The position numbers and the translations under genes were made by a program. Below the pieces are notes generated by a model, which was given only the letters and a program-made list of their open reading frames with translations, was not told the origin of the DNA and ran no database searches. This document shows positions 42,464 to 51,216 of a stretch of 64,000 bases of DNA, in pieces (positions within the stretch are counted from its first letter, which is position 1; every line of letters starts with the position of its first letter). Source of the stretch: Janthinobacterium sp. (GTDB lineage: Bacteria > Pseudomonadota > Gammaproteobacteria > Burkholderiales > Burkholderiaceae_D); assembly GCF_009923995.1 (NCBI RefSeq), contig NZ_RFSK01000001.1:124001-188000 (forward strand). Reading direction: 5' to 3'.

Positions 42464-42853
42464 TCAACCTCCCTTCGGTGGTGAAGCGGAACAGGGAAAA
42501 TGCCGCGCCAGGATGGCGACGACGAGGGCGGCGGCATCGCCCTGGCGCGCGCGGGCGGGCAGCCGTTTCAGTTCGGCGACGACCTGCGCGTCGATTTCCA
42601 CGGTTTTGATGCGGCCCGTGTCGCACCATTGCCTGCCCTGCGCCGCATCGGCCACGCCGGCCAGGTAGCCCCTGGCATAGCGCTGCCTGGGCAGCATGGC
42701 GGGATCGGCCGCCTGCCCCGCCGGCGGCGCCTCCCGGTAATCGGCGATCAGCTGCTCGGCGCTCAGGCGCGGCGCCGGCGGATAGGCGGCGCCCTGCCCG
42801 CGCGCGTTTGGCAGGCACAGGCACAGCGCGATGAGCAGCAAGGGGACATGCAT
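42464..42853 (-). CDS. tai4: Tai4/Rap1a-family immunity protein
   Basis: The 129-aa product has a signal peptide (LLLIALCLCLPNARG) and a mature domain with RYARGYLAGVADAAQG, WCDTGRIKTVEI, VVAELKRLP and a final HFPC, the Rap1a/Tai cysteine pattern with a helix-bundle fold. It would be periplasmic and block the cognate Tae4 amidase. ATG 42853 gives a complete signal peptide. It precedes tae4 by one base, so both are made from one transcript, as for other Tae4/Tai4 pairs. Confidence 0.8.
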   Translation of the reverse strand: MHVPLLLIALCLCLPNARGQGAAYPPAPRLSAEQLIADYREAPPAGQAADPAMLPRQRYARGYLAGVADAAQGRQWCDTGRIKTVEIDAQVVAELKRLPARARQGDAAALVVAILARHFPCSASPPKGG

Positions 42854-42950
42854 GGCCAGCCCTCGTGAATGGGGAACGTCTGGCCGATTGTAGGAGGATG
42901 CGCCAGACCCGCACTGAGCGAGGTCAAGCATAGGTCTGGTAGGTTGGGCA

Positions 42951-42988
42951 GGTCGGATTGGCGCGTCCGAAGGCGCGCGTCATCCGGC
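42951..42988. repeat. Imperfect hairpin resembling dispersed intergenic repeats
   Basis: GTCGGATTGGCGCG near 42952 pairs imperfectly with CGCGCGTCATCCGGC ending at 42987. The sequence has the look of intergenic hairpins found repeatedly in proteobacterial chromosomes. Only one copy is present in this window. Confidence 0.35.
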
Positions 42989-43066
42989 GGCATTGCTGGC
43001 GCTACGGCGGTCGTCGGCTTGCGGCCCTGGGCCTGACCCGGCCTGCACGTGCGAGGCCGGTGAACG

Positions 43067-44308
43067 TTACGGCTTGGCCGGCGCCGCGTAGTGCAGCTTG
43101 AGCACCAGGCCATTGTGGTCGTCGGCCAGGTAGATATCGCCATCCTGGCCCTGCTTGACGTCCACGGGCGCGCCCCTGCCCTGCTTGCCCTTGCGCTCCC
43201 AGTTGCCGATCAGCTCGACGGACTTCCCCAGCGGGGCGCCCGCCTGGTCGGGCAGCAGCGCCACCAGGCGGTGGCCGTTGGCACGGTAGCCGTGGTAGCC
43301 GATGATCAGGCTGTTTTTATACAGCGCGGGAAAGCGGCCGGCCGTATAAAACGTCATGCCCAGGGGCGCGGCGTGGCCGGGCAGCAGGCGCTGCGGCGCC
43401 ACATAGCTGGCGGCGCAGGCCGTCTTCGGGTATTCGGGGCTGGCGACATTGTCGTCGTAGCAGTACGGCCAGCCGTAGTGCTGGTCGGCCTTGATCAGGT
43501 TGAGTTCTTCGTGCGGCAGGTTTTCATCGCTTTTCAGCTGCGGCATGGCCGCCTGGATGGCGTCGCGCGCATTTTCCGCCTGCCACAGCTCGCCCGTCGA
43601 CGGGTGGAAGGCCAGCGCCATCGAATTGCGCAAGCCGCGCGCATGCGTGCGCCAGCCCGTCACCGTGCCGGCCGGCCAGGCCATCTTGTACTCGCGGATG
43701 GCGCCCAGCGCTTCCGGGCCTTCGGCCGAGGCGCACGGCTTGGATGGGTCAGGCGCCTTGCCGTCGTTTTCGCAGTGGTCGGTGCTGGAACCCACGTTGA
43801 CGTACAGGTCGCCCTTGGGGCCAAAGCGCATGTTCGTCAGCAGGTGCAGGCCCAGTCCCGGCAAGGCCGGCGTCGTGGCCGTGCCGCCGATGATGTCGGT
43901 GGTGGCGCGGGCGGGGTCGCGCAGGTCGAAGCGGAAGATGCGTCCCACCACGCCCACATAGACCATGCCGTCCGGGCCCTGCACGATGCCATTCGGGCGG
44001 TCCAGCTTGTCGAGCAGCAGCTTGCGCTCATAGCCGGCGCCCGTGGCCTTGCGCTGCAACAGCCATAGCTTGCCCTGCTTCGGCGTCCATCCGGCCATGT
44101 CCGTGACGAGGATGTCGCCATTCGTCAGCGGCAGCACGCCGCGGGGGAATTTCAGCCCGTCGGCCAGCACGGCCACGCAAAAGCCGGCCGGCGTGGTGAC
44201 GTCGAGGCGGGGCATGCCGTCGCACAGGGCGGCGGGCGCCGCCAGGGCGGGAAGGACTGCGCCGGACAGGCAGGCGGCCAGGGCGCCCGTGATCATCTTC
44301 TTGTTCAT
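43067..44308 (-). CDS. PQQ-dependent sugar dehydrogenase-like protein (sorbosone dehydrogenase family)
   Basis: The 413-aa protein has a signal peptide ending near ALAAP and a six-bladed beta-propeller with repeated GDILVTDMAG, RPNGIVQGPDGMVYVG, NMRFGPKGDLYVNVGSS and HEELNLIKADQHYGWPYCYD. This pattern fits the L-sorbosone/glucose dehydrogenase (GDH-B) family that uses PQQ in the periplasm to oxidise aldoses, passing electrons to a c-type cytochrome. No PQQ biosynthesis genes are nearby and the substrate is unknown. It is four bases upstream-side of the TatD gene on the same strand. Confidence 0.87.
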   Translation of the reverse strand: MNKKMITGALAACLSGAVLPALAAPAALCDGMPRLDVTTPAGFCVAVLADGLKFPRGVLPLTNGDILVTDMAGWTPKQGKLWLLQRKATGAGYERKLLLDKLDRPNGIVQGPDGMVYVGVVGRIFRFDLRDPARATTDIIGGTATTPALPGLGLHLLTNMRFGPKGDLYVNVGSSTDHCENDGKAPDPSKPCASAEGPEALGAIREYKMAWPAGTVTGWRTHARGLRNSMALAFHPSTGELWQAENARDAIQAAMPQLKSDENLPHEELNLIKADQHYGWPYCYDDNVASPEYPKTACAASYVAPQRLLPGHAAPLGMTFYTAGRFPALYKNSLIIGYHGYRANGHRLVALLPDQAGAPLGKSVELIGNWERKGKQGRGAPVDVKQGQDGDIYLADDHNGLVLKLHYAAPAKP

Positions 44309-44312
44309 CGTG

Positions 44313-45110
44313 TCATTCCATCAGGGGTAGTCGGGGCAGCACGGCGCGGGCATTGGCGCTGGTAACAGCGGCCACCTGCGCGATGTCGAGGCCGCGCAGT
44401 TCGGCCAGCACGGCGCCGATGCGCGGCAATTCTTCGGGGCTGTTGCGGCCGGGGTGGATCCAGCTGGGCGAAATGTCGGGCGCGTCCGTCTCCAGCACGA
44501 TGGCGTCCAAAGGCAGGTCCGTGGCCATGCGGCGTATCTGCAAGGCGCGCGTAAAGGTCATGGCGCCGCCGAAGCCCAGCTTGAAACCGAGGTCGATATA
44601 GCCCTGCGCCTGCTGGAAGCTGCCGTTGAAGGCATGCGCGATGCCGCCGTTCGGGCGGATCTGGCGCGCGTGCTTGAGGACGATGTCCTGCGAGCGGCGC
44701 ACGTGGGTGAGCACGGGCAGGTCGAAATCGCGGGCGATTTTCAGCTGCTCGCGCAGGAAGTGCTCCTGCCTGGCGCGCATGGCCGGCTCGCACAGCATGG
44801 GAATGAAGAAATCGAGGCCGATCTCGCCGATGGCGACAAAGCGCGGGTCGGCCATGGCCGCTTCCACGTCGGCGCGCAGGGCGATCAAATCGTCCTCGGT
44901 GGCCTGCGGTACGTAGATCGGGTGGATGCCCAGCGCGTAGCAGGCGTTGGGCGCCGCTGCCGCCAGATCGCGCACAATGGCGAAATTGGCCCGTTCCACG
45001 GCGGGGATGACGATCATCGCCACGCCCTGAGCGCTGGAGCGCGCCGCCACCTGCAGCGATTCGCTGCCGAATTCGTGCGCGTCGAGGTGGCAGTGCGTGT
45101 CGATCCACAT
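44313..45110 (-). CDS. TatD family metal-dependent hydrolase
   Basis: The 265-aa product has DTHCHLD at the N-terminus, GEIGLDFF, HVRRSQD, HAFNGS and the final metal ligand ETDAPDISP, the full TatD set. These proteins are cytoplasmic DNA exonucleases or D-aminoacyl-type hydrolases. It lies 9 bases downstream of lolD, completing a transcript of two permeases, lolD and this gene. Confidence 0.93.
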   Translation of the reverse strand: MWIDTHCHLDAHEFGSESLQVAARSSAQGVAMIVIPAVERANFAIVRDLAAAAPNACYALGIHPIYVPQATEDDLIALRADVEAAMADPRFVAIGEIGLDFFIPMLCEPAMRARQEHFLREQLKIARDFDLPVLTHVRRSQDIVLKHARQIRPNGGIAHAFNGSFQQAQGYIDLGFKLGFGGAMTFTRALQIRRMATDLPLDAIVLETDAPDISPSWIHPGRNSPEELPRIGAVLAELRGLDIAQVAAVTSANARAVLPRLPLME

Positions 45111-45119
45111 GGCGGACTC

Positions 45120-45869
45120 CTAGTATTGGTAGGGCTGCAATCCTTCGTCCGTCAGGCGCAGCACGCGGTCGCAGCGCTTGGCCAGCTCGATATCGTGCGT
45201 GACGATGACGAAGGCCGTGCCCAGGGTGCGCGACAATTCCAGCATCAGGTCGAAAATCTGTTCGGCCGTGGCGTGATCGAGGTTGCCCGTCGGTTCATCG
45301 GCCAGCACGCAGGCCGGCTGCGTGACGAGGGCGCGGGCCAGGGCCACGCGCTGGCGTTCGCCGCCGGACAGTTCGCCCGGCGTGTGGGTGACGCGCTTGG
45401 CCAGGTTCACGCGTGCGAGGATCTGCTGCGCCAGCTCGGTGGCCGGCGCGCGCTTCATGCGGCGTATCATCAGCGGCATGGCGACGTTGTCCAGCGCGGA
45501 AAACTCGGGCAGCAGGTGGTGGAACTGGTAGACGAAGCCCAGCGAGGCGTTGCGCAGGTCGCCGCGCGCCTTTTCGCTGAGGGTGGCGAAATCCTTGCCC
45601 AGCAGGGCCACCTTGCCGCTGGTGGGCGTATCGAGGCCGCCCAGCAGGTGCAGCAGGGTCGACTTGCCGGAGCCGGAGGCGCCGACGATGGCGACGCGCT
45701 CGCCGCGGTGGATGTCGATGTCGATGCCGGCCAGCACCTGCACCTTGTAGCTGCCCTGCGTGAAGGTCTTGCCCAGGCCGCGGCAGGAAAGCACGGCGGA
45801 ATCGGCGGAAGCGCCGTTGGAAGCAGGTTTGTTCAGATCGGTCATGGTAGTCGTCAGTGGATTATTCAT
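45120..45869 (-). CDS. lolD: Lipoprotein-sorting ABC transporter ATPase LolD
   Basis: It drives release of outer-membrane-bound lipoproteins from the inner membrane with LolC/LolE. The 249-aa protein has Walker [10 protein letters not shown], signature [15 protein letters not shown] and Walker [12 protein letters not shown], plus a LolD-type [16 protein letters not shown] loop. The ATG at 45869 lies inside the stop region of the upstream permease gene (eight-base overlap), so it is translationally coupled; a second in-frame ATG at 45845 is also possible. Confidence 0.95.
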   Translation of the reverse strand: MNNPLTTTMTDLNKPASNGASADSAVLSCRGLGKTFTQGSYKVQVLAGIDIDIHRGERVAIVGASGSGKSTLLHLLGGLDTPTSGKVALLGKDFATLSEKARGDLRNASLGFVYQFHHLLPEFSALDNVAMPLMIRRMKRAPATELAQQILARVNLAKRVTHTPGELSGGERQRVALARALVTQPACVLADEPTGNLDHATAEQIFDLMLELSRTLGTAFVIVTHDIELAKRCDRVLRLTDEGLQPYQY

Positions 45870-47121
45870 AGCGCAGGGCTTCCGCAGGCTTCACGCGGGC
45901 GGCCCACCAGCTTGGGTACAGGGTCGCCAAAAAGGCGAGGATCACGGCCAGCACGCCGATCTTGGTGACGTCGGGCCAGCGCAGGTCGGACGGCACGGTG
46001 CTGATGAAATAGATGTCCTTGGAGAGGAACTGCACGCCCAGCAGGTGTTCGATGAAGGGCACGATGACGTCGATGTTCATGGCCACCAGCACGCCGCCGC
46101 CCACGCCCAAAATGGTGCCCAGGATGCCCACGAGGGCGCCCTGGATCATGAAGATCTTCATGATGGAGCCGGGCGAGGCGCCCAGGGTGCGCAGGATGGC
46201 GATATCGGCCTGCTTGTCCGTCACCGTCATCACCAGGGTCGAGACGAGGTTGAAGGCGGCCACGGCGATGATCAGGGTCAGGATGATGAACATCATGCGC
46301 TTTTCCGTCTGCACGGCGGCGAACCAGTTGGCGTTCAGCTTGGACCAGTCGCGCAGCCACAGGTCGCCCGGCATGCTCTTTTTCAGCTCCGCCGCCACTT
46401 GCGGCGCCTGGTTCATGTCGGCCAGGCGCAGGCGCAGGCCGGACGGGCCGTCGATGCGCAGCAGGCGCTGGCCGTCTTCGATATTGATGAAGGCCAAACC
46501 GGCGTCGAATTCATTGTGCCCCGCCTGGAAGATGCCGCTGACGGTGAAGCTGCGCATGCGCGGCAGCACGCCGGCCGGCGTGACCTGGCCCTGGGCCAGC
46601 ATCAGCGTGACTTTTTCACCCAGGTTGACGCGCAGGGCGCGCGCCAGCTCGATGCCCAGGACGATGTTGAAGGTGCCCGGCTGCAGGGCCTTGAAGCTGC
46701 CCATGCGCGTCTGGCCCGCGATGTCGGACACATTCGGCTCTTCCTCGGGCAGCACGCCGCGCACGATGGCCGGACGCAGCGCGTCGTCGCGCAGCAGCAT
46801 GCCCTGCGTTTCGACGAACGGCGCGGCGCCCTTCACGGCCGGATTCTTGAACGCCTGCGCCGCCTCGGCGCGCCAGTCCGGCATGCTGCCGCTGTTGTCG
46901 AACACTTCCACGTGGGCCAGCACGGACAGCATGCGGTCCGTCACTTCCTTCTGGAAGCCGTTCATCACGGACAGCACGACGATCAGCGCCGCCACGCCCA
47001 GGCCGATGCCGGCCATGGAAATGAGCGAGATGAAGGAGATAAAACTGTTGCGGCCACTGCGCTTGCCGGCCCGCGTGTAGCGCAGGCCGACCAGCCATTC
47101 GAAGGGAATATTTTTTAACAT
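45862..47121 (-). CDS. lolC: LolC/LolE family lipoprotein-releasing permease, copy 1
   Basis: The 419-aa protein has the four-helix MacB/LolC topology: an N-terminal helix ([22 protein letters not shown]), a large periplasmic domain, and three C-terminal helices ending in KPAEALRYE. It pairs with LolD immediately downstream. Its sequence is closely similar throughout to the copy at 47239-48516. Start ATG 47121 follows a T-rich stretch. Which of the two permeases is LolC and which LolE cannot be told; both could form a heterodimer. Confidence 0.93.
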   Translation of the reverse strand: MLKNIPFEWLVGLRYTRAGKRSGRNSFISFISLISMAGIGLGVAALIVVLSVMNGFQKEVTDRMLSVLAHVEVFDNSGSMPDWRAEAAQAFKNPAVKGAAPFVETQGMLLRDDALRPAIVRGVLPEEEPNVSDIAGQTRMGSFKALQPGTFNIVLGIELARALRVNLGEKVTLMLAQGQVTPAGVLPRMRSFTVSGIFQAGHNEFDAGLAFINIEDGQRLLRIDGPSGLRLRLADMNQAPQVAAELKKSMPGDLWLRDWSKLNANWFAAVQTEKRMMFIILTLIIAVAAFNLVSTLVMTVTDKQADIAILRTLGASPGSIMKIFMIQGALVGILGTILGVGGGVLVAMNIDVIVPFIEHLLGVQFLSKDIYFISTVPSDLRWPDVTKIGVLAVILAFLATLYPSWWAARVKPAEALRYE

Positions 47122-47186
47122 GCTAGAGAAGTGATTGATTCTTGTGTAAGCGACATGCCACTGTGCCAACCCAACGGCGAAGTGCC

Positions 47187-47213
47187 GGGGTCGGACCCTG
47201 AGGGTCCGACCCC
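47187..47213. repeat. Perfect 27-base palindrome between the permease copies
   Basis: GGGGTCGGACCCT at 47187-47199 pairs with AGGGTCCGACCCC at 47201-47213 around a single G. The arms flank the gap between the two permease genes, where a transcript hairpin would form. There is no T run. It could be a dispersed repeat or a processing signal. Confidence 0.6.
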
Positions 47214-47238
47214 AGGTTCTGATCCAGGGCTAACTTTC

Positions 47239-48516
47239 TTATTCATACCGCAGCGCCTCGGCCGGCTTGACGCGCGCGGCGCGCCAGCTCGGGTAGATGG
47301 TCGCCACCAGCGCCAGGCCAAAGGCGATCAGGCCGATCTGCGCCACGTCCAGCCAGTGCACGTCCGACGGCACGGCGCTGATCTGGTAGATTTCCTTGGA
47401 AATGAAGTGCAGGCCGAAGATGCCTTCGATGAAGGGCACGATGACGCCCACGTTCAGCGCCAGCAGCACGCCGCCGGCCACGCCCAGCGCGCTCCCCAGC
47501 AAGCCCACCAGCGCGCCCTGGATCATGAAGATCTTCATGATGGAAAACGGCGAGGCGCCCAGGGTGCGCAGGATCGCAATGTCGGCCTGCTTGTCGGTGA
47601 CGGACATGACCAGGGTCGAGACGAGGTTGAACGCGGCCACGGCGATGATCATGCTGAGGATGATGAACATCATGTTCTTCTGGCTTTGCACCAGCGCATA
47701 CCAGCTGGCACTGGCGCGCGACCAGTCGCGCATCCACAGCTGGCCCGGCATCGACGCCTTCAGCTCGCGCGCCACCCGCGGCGCCTGGTTCATGTCGTGC
47801 AGGCGCAAACGCAGGCCGGACGGGCCGTCGAGCTGCAGCAGCTGCTCCGCGTCCTGCATATTGACGAAGGCCAGGCTGCCGTCGAGTTCATTATGACCTG
47901 CCTCAAAGATGCCGGCCACCTTGAGCGCGCGCATGCGCGGCATGACGATGCCGTTGGCCGGGTCGCCCGCCTTCGGCTCGCGTTCCAGCATCAGGGTCAC
48001 GTTCTGGCCCACCTGCACGCCCAGCGCCTTGGCCAGGTCGATGCCCAGCACGATGTTATAGGAGCCGGGCGTCAGCGCATTGAAACTGCCCTGCTTCATC
48101 TGGGAGGCCACGCTGGAGACGGTGGCTTCCTGCTGCGGCAGCACGCCGCGCACGATGGACGGGCGCATGGTTTCGTCGTTGAGCAACATGCCCTGGGTTT
48201 CCACGAAGGGCGACACGGCTTTCACCTGCGGATTGGCGTAGGCGGCGCGCTCCTGCTCCTGCCAGTTCGGCATGGAGCCGCTGGTGTCGAACACCTCGAC
48301 GTGGGCCAGCACCGACATCAGGCGGTCCGTGACTTCCTTCTGGAAGCCGTTCATGACGGAGAGGACGACGATCAGGGCGGCCACGCCCAGGCCGATGCCG
48401 GCCACGGAAATGAGGGAGATGAAGGAAATGAAGCTATTGCGCCCGCTGCGTTTCCCGGCGCGCGTATAGCGCACGCCGACCTGCCACTCGAAGGGAAATT
48501 GTTTGATGATGCTCAT
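47239..48516 (-). CDS. LolC/LolE family lipoprotein-releasing permease, copy 2
   Basis: The 425-aa protein is nearly colinear with the copy downstream: same N-terminal [17 protein letters not shown], same periplasmic [22 protein letters not shown], and same C-terminal KPAEALRYE. Differences are concentrated in the periplasmic domain. Such pairs in gammaproteobacteria are LolC and LolE, so this may be the second subunit of an LolCDE complex. ATG 48516 fits the signal-anchor position. It is the promoter-proximal gene of the lol transcript. Confidence 0.92.
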   Translation of the reverse strand: MSIIKQFPFEWQVGVRYTRAGKRSGRNSFISFISLISVAGIGLGVAALIVVLSVMNGFQKEVTDRLMSVLAHVEVFDTSGSMPNWQEQERAAYANPQVKAVSPFVETQGMLLNDETMRPSIVRGVLPQQEATVSSVASQMKQGSFNALTPGSYNIVLGIDLAKALGVQVGQNVTLMLEREPKAGDPANGIVMPRMRALKVAGIFEAGHNELDGSLAFVNMQDAEQLLQLDGPSGLRLRLHDMNQAPRVARELKASMPGQLWMRDWSRASASWYALVQSQKNMMFIILSMIIAVAAFNLVSTLVMSVTDKQADIAILRTLGASPFSIMKIFMIQGALVGLLGSALGVAGGVLLALNVGVIVPFIEGIFGLHFISKEIYQISAVPSDVHWLDVAQIGLIAFGLALVATIYPSWRAARVKPAEALRYE

Positions 48517-48610
48517 GCGCTCCCGCGACAACGATGATATGCGAGCGCGCAGTGTGCCACACAATGGGTGTTTCATGCATCAACTCTGCGTGAAACAGCG
48601 CACCCCTGCC

Positions 48611-49903
48611 CTATTTTGCCTCCTGCGCCAGGCCGAAAACCCGCAACAGCTGGCCCGCCAGCGCATATTGCCGCATCTGCGCCAGGGTCAGCCGGTGCAG
48701 CTGGTCGATGCGCCGCTGCTGTATCGTGAAATACGTGTCGCGCGTCTGGATGATCTGCTGCAGGTTGCGCCGCCCCGCCTCGTACTGGATGGTCCCGCCG
48801 CGCACCACGAAGGCCATCTTCCTTTCCTGCTCGTCGAGCAGGGCCAGGGTGCGCTGCGCGTTGGCGATGCGCGGCAGCATGCTGGCCAGGTCCGCACGCG
48901 TGCCCTGCTCGGCGCGCGCCACGTCCGCCTCGGCCGCCTGGGCGCGGCTGATGCTCTCGTCGCGCTGCGCCAGGCTGCCCCCGCCCAGCGGGATTTCCCA
49001 GCTCACGCCCACCGACCAGCCCCGCTGCTGTATCGTCGACGGCGGCGGCGTCGTCTTGTTATTGAGCAGATGGCTGACATTCAGGTCCACCTTGGGCGCC
49101 AGGGTGGCCGCCACGCCTCGCACGCGCAGCTGGGCCGCCGCCGCCCGCTCGCGCGCGGCGCGCAACTGCGCCTGCTGCGTGTCGGCGTTTTCCAGGGCCT
49201 GCGCCGGCAGGGGCGCAAAGGCGAAGTCGGCAAACTGCGCCACCGGCTCGAAAGCCAGCGCCTCGAGCTTGATGCGCGCCGCCTGCTGGTCCGTCAGCAA
49301 GCCATCGTGCACCAGTTCCGCGTCCAGCTGCGAACTTTGCGCCAGTTCGCGGTCCACTTCCGACGATTTGCCCAGCTCCGCCTGGCGCGTCACCTGGCGC
49401 ACCAGCTGCGTCACGTCGCGCAAGCGCTCCTGCGACTGCAGCAGGCTGCGTTCCAGGCGCTGCATGTCGAAATACGCTTCGGCCAGCTTTTCCGCGCTTT
49501 CCGCCCTGGCCCGCTCCACGTCGAAGGCGGCGCCGGCCATCTCGCGTTCGGCCGCATCGAGTTCTGCGCGGTCGGCGCCGCCGTTGTACACGTTCCAGCG
49601 CACGCTCGCCTCCACCTGGTGCGTGCGGCGTTCCACGTCCAGCGTGCCATCGAGGTCCTTGCTGCGCCCCCGCGTCGCCTGCAGGGCCGCATTCGGGAAC
49701 AGGCGCGAGCGGGCCTGCCTGTAGCGCGCTTCGGTGGTGGCCAGCGCCGCCTGCGCGGCCACCACCTGCGGGTCGCGCGGCACGGCGCGCGCCAGCAGCG
49801 CGGGCAAGCCGCGCATGGACTGGGCCTGGAAGGTGGCCGGCGGCGCGGACTGCGCCACCGCGTTCGCGCAGGCGAACATGATACAGATCAAATAAGCACG
49901 CAT
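48611..49903 (-). CDS. TolC-like outer membrane efflux/secretion channel
   Basis: The 430-aa protein has a signal peptide (ICIMFACANAVAQ region) and the two-fold repeat of the outer-membrane factor family: long coiled helices with VAAQAALATTEARYRQARSRLFPN, then a second half with GWSVGVSWEIPLGGG strand and GRRNLQQIIQTRDTYFTIQ. It would complete the type I exporter encoded upstream. Its ATG overlaps the stop of the HlyD-family gene by one base (TGATG). Lap-type naming is not safe from sequence alone. Confidence 0.92.
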   Translation of the reverse strand: MRAYLICIMFACANAVAQSAPPATFQAQSMRGLPALLARAVPRDPQVVAAQAALATTEARYRQARSRLFPNAALQATRGRSKDLDGTLDVERRTHQVEASVRWNVYNGGADRAELDAAEREMAGAAFDVERARAESAEKLAEAYFDMQRLERSLLQSQERLRDVTQLVRQVTRQAELGKSSEVDRELAQSSQLDAELVHDGLLTDQQAARIKLEALAFEPVAQFADFAFAPLPAQALENADTQQAQLRAARERAAAAQLRVRGVAATLAPKVDLNVSHLLNNKTTPPPSTIQQRGWSVGVSWEIPLGGGSLAQRDESISRAQAAEADVARAEQGTRADLASMLPRIANAQRTLALLDEQERKMAFVVRGGTIQYEAGRRNLQQIIQTRDTYFTIQQRRIDQLHRLTLAQMRQYALAGQLLRVFGLAQEAK

Positions 49904-51216
49904 CACCGCTCCTGCAGGGAAGACTGCAAGCCGCGCAGCACGGGCTTGAACACATATTGCAGCACCGAGCGGCGCCCCGTCAGGATGCCGACGTCGACGG
50001 GCATGCCTGGCGTGATGGGCAGCACCTTGCCATGCGCCGTCAGCTGGCTGCGGTCGGTACTCAGCTGCACCTCGAAATACGGCTCGTTGCGTTCGTCGGG
50101 AATGGCGTCGGCGCCCACGCGCACCACCTGCGCCTGCATGCGGCCATACGTGGTGGCGTCGTACGCCAGCACGTTGGCCGAGGCGCGCTGTCCCACGTGG
50201 ATAAAACCGATGTCCGACGGCTTGACGCGCACGGAAACGAGCATTTCCGAGTCGGCGGGCACGATTTCCAGGATCGGCTTGCCCGGCTGCGCCACGCCGC
50301 CCACGGTGGCCACGAGCACGCGGTTGACGACGCCGTCGACGGGCGCCGTCACGTCGCGCCGGCTGACCTGGTCCTGCTGGCCCTTCACCGTGCTGGCCAG
50401 GGCGCCCGCCTTGGTCTCGTATTCGCTGCGCTGGGCGCCCCACTGGCCGCGCATGCGCGCTTCCACTTCGCCCGCCTGGGCCTGCGCCTCGGCCAGGGTG
50501 GCCGCCAGGCGCGGCACGGAAGCGCGCAGGCTGTCGAGTTCCGTGCGCTGCTGCTGCACGCGCTGCTGCGCATTCAGGTAGTCGCCGCGCGACCCGGCGC
50601 CTTCTTTAAACAGGCGCTCTTCGATCGACAGGCTTTCCAGGGCGATCTTCAAGCCCGTATCGAGTTGCGCGATGCGGCTGTGGGCCTCGGCCAGCTCGCC
50701 GCGCCGGCGCGTCACGCCTTCGCGCGCGGCCGCCGTGGCGGAGGCGAATTCGCGCTGGCCGTCGCGCCACAGCTGCGTTTCCTTGGCGATCAGCTCGGGC
50801 GCCTCTTGCTGCCACTCGGGCGCGAAGCGGGGAGTACCGCCGGACAGCAGCGCATCGAGGCGCGCCCTGCCCGCCAGCGCGGCCAGGCGGTTCTGCACGC
50901 TGGCGCCCAGGTTGGCGTCATACTGGGCCGTGTCCAGGCGCAGCAGCAGGTCGCCGCGGCGCACGCGCTGGCCCGGCTTCACGAGCATTTCGCGCACGAT
51001 GCCCCCTTCCAGGCTTTGCACTTCCTGCAGGTGCGACGGCGGCGTGATGGCGCCGCGGCCATGCACGGACACGTCGAGCTGGGCGAAGGCGGCCCAGGCC
51101 AGCACCAGCACCAGCAGCACTGCGATCAGGGCCAGCATGCGCGTGACGATGCGCTGCGGCTCCCTCTCCGGGTCCGGGTGGGCCGCCGGCAGCGGACGGG
51201 CGTTCAGGGCGCTCAT
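49903..51216 (-). CDS. HlyD-family type I secretion membrane fusion protein
   Basis: The 437-aa product has a short cytoplasmic N-terminus, one transmembrane helix (MLALIAVLLVLVLAWAAFA), a lipoyl-like half-motif around GRGAITPPSHLQEVQSLEGGIV, a long coiled-coil hairpin, and the return lipoyl segment VTAPVDGVVNRVLVATVGG. This matches HlyD/LapC-type adaptors that bridge the ABC exporter to TolC. It overlaps the exporter gene by four bases and the TolC-like gene by one, so the three are co-translated. Confidence 0.94.
   Translation of the reverse strand: MSALNARPLPAAHPDPEREPQRIVTRMLALIAVLLVLVLAWAAFAQLDVSVHGRGAITPPSHLQEVQSLEGGIVREMLVKPGQRVRRGDLLLRLDTAQYDANLGASVQNRLAALAGRARLDALLSGGTPRFAPEWQQEAPELIAKETQLWRDGQREFASATAAAREGVTRRRGELAEAHSRIAQLDTGLKIALESLSIEERLFKEGAGSRGDYLNAQQRVQQQRTELDSLRASVPRLAATLAEAQAQAGEVEARMRGQWGAQRSEYETKAGALASTVKGQQDQVSRRDVTAPVDGVVNRVLVATVGGVAQPGKPILEIVPADSEMLVSVRVKPSDIGFIHVGQRASANVLAYDATTYGRMQAQVVRVGADAIPDERNEPYFEVQLSTDRSQLTAHGKVLPITPGMPVDVGILTGRRSVLQYVFKPVLRGLQSSLQER

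Noticed and set aside
47187..47213. Palindrome considered as a strong intrinsic terminator
   Set aside because: There is no T run on either side and the loop is a single base.
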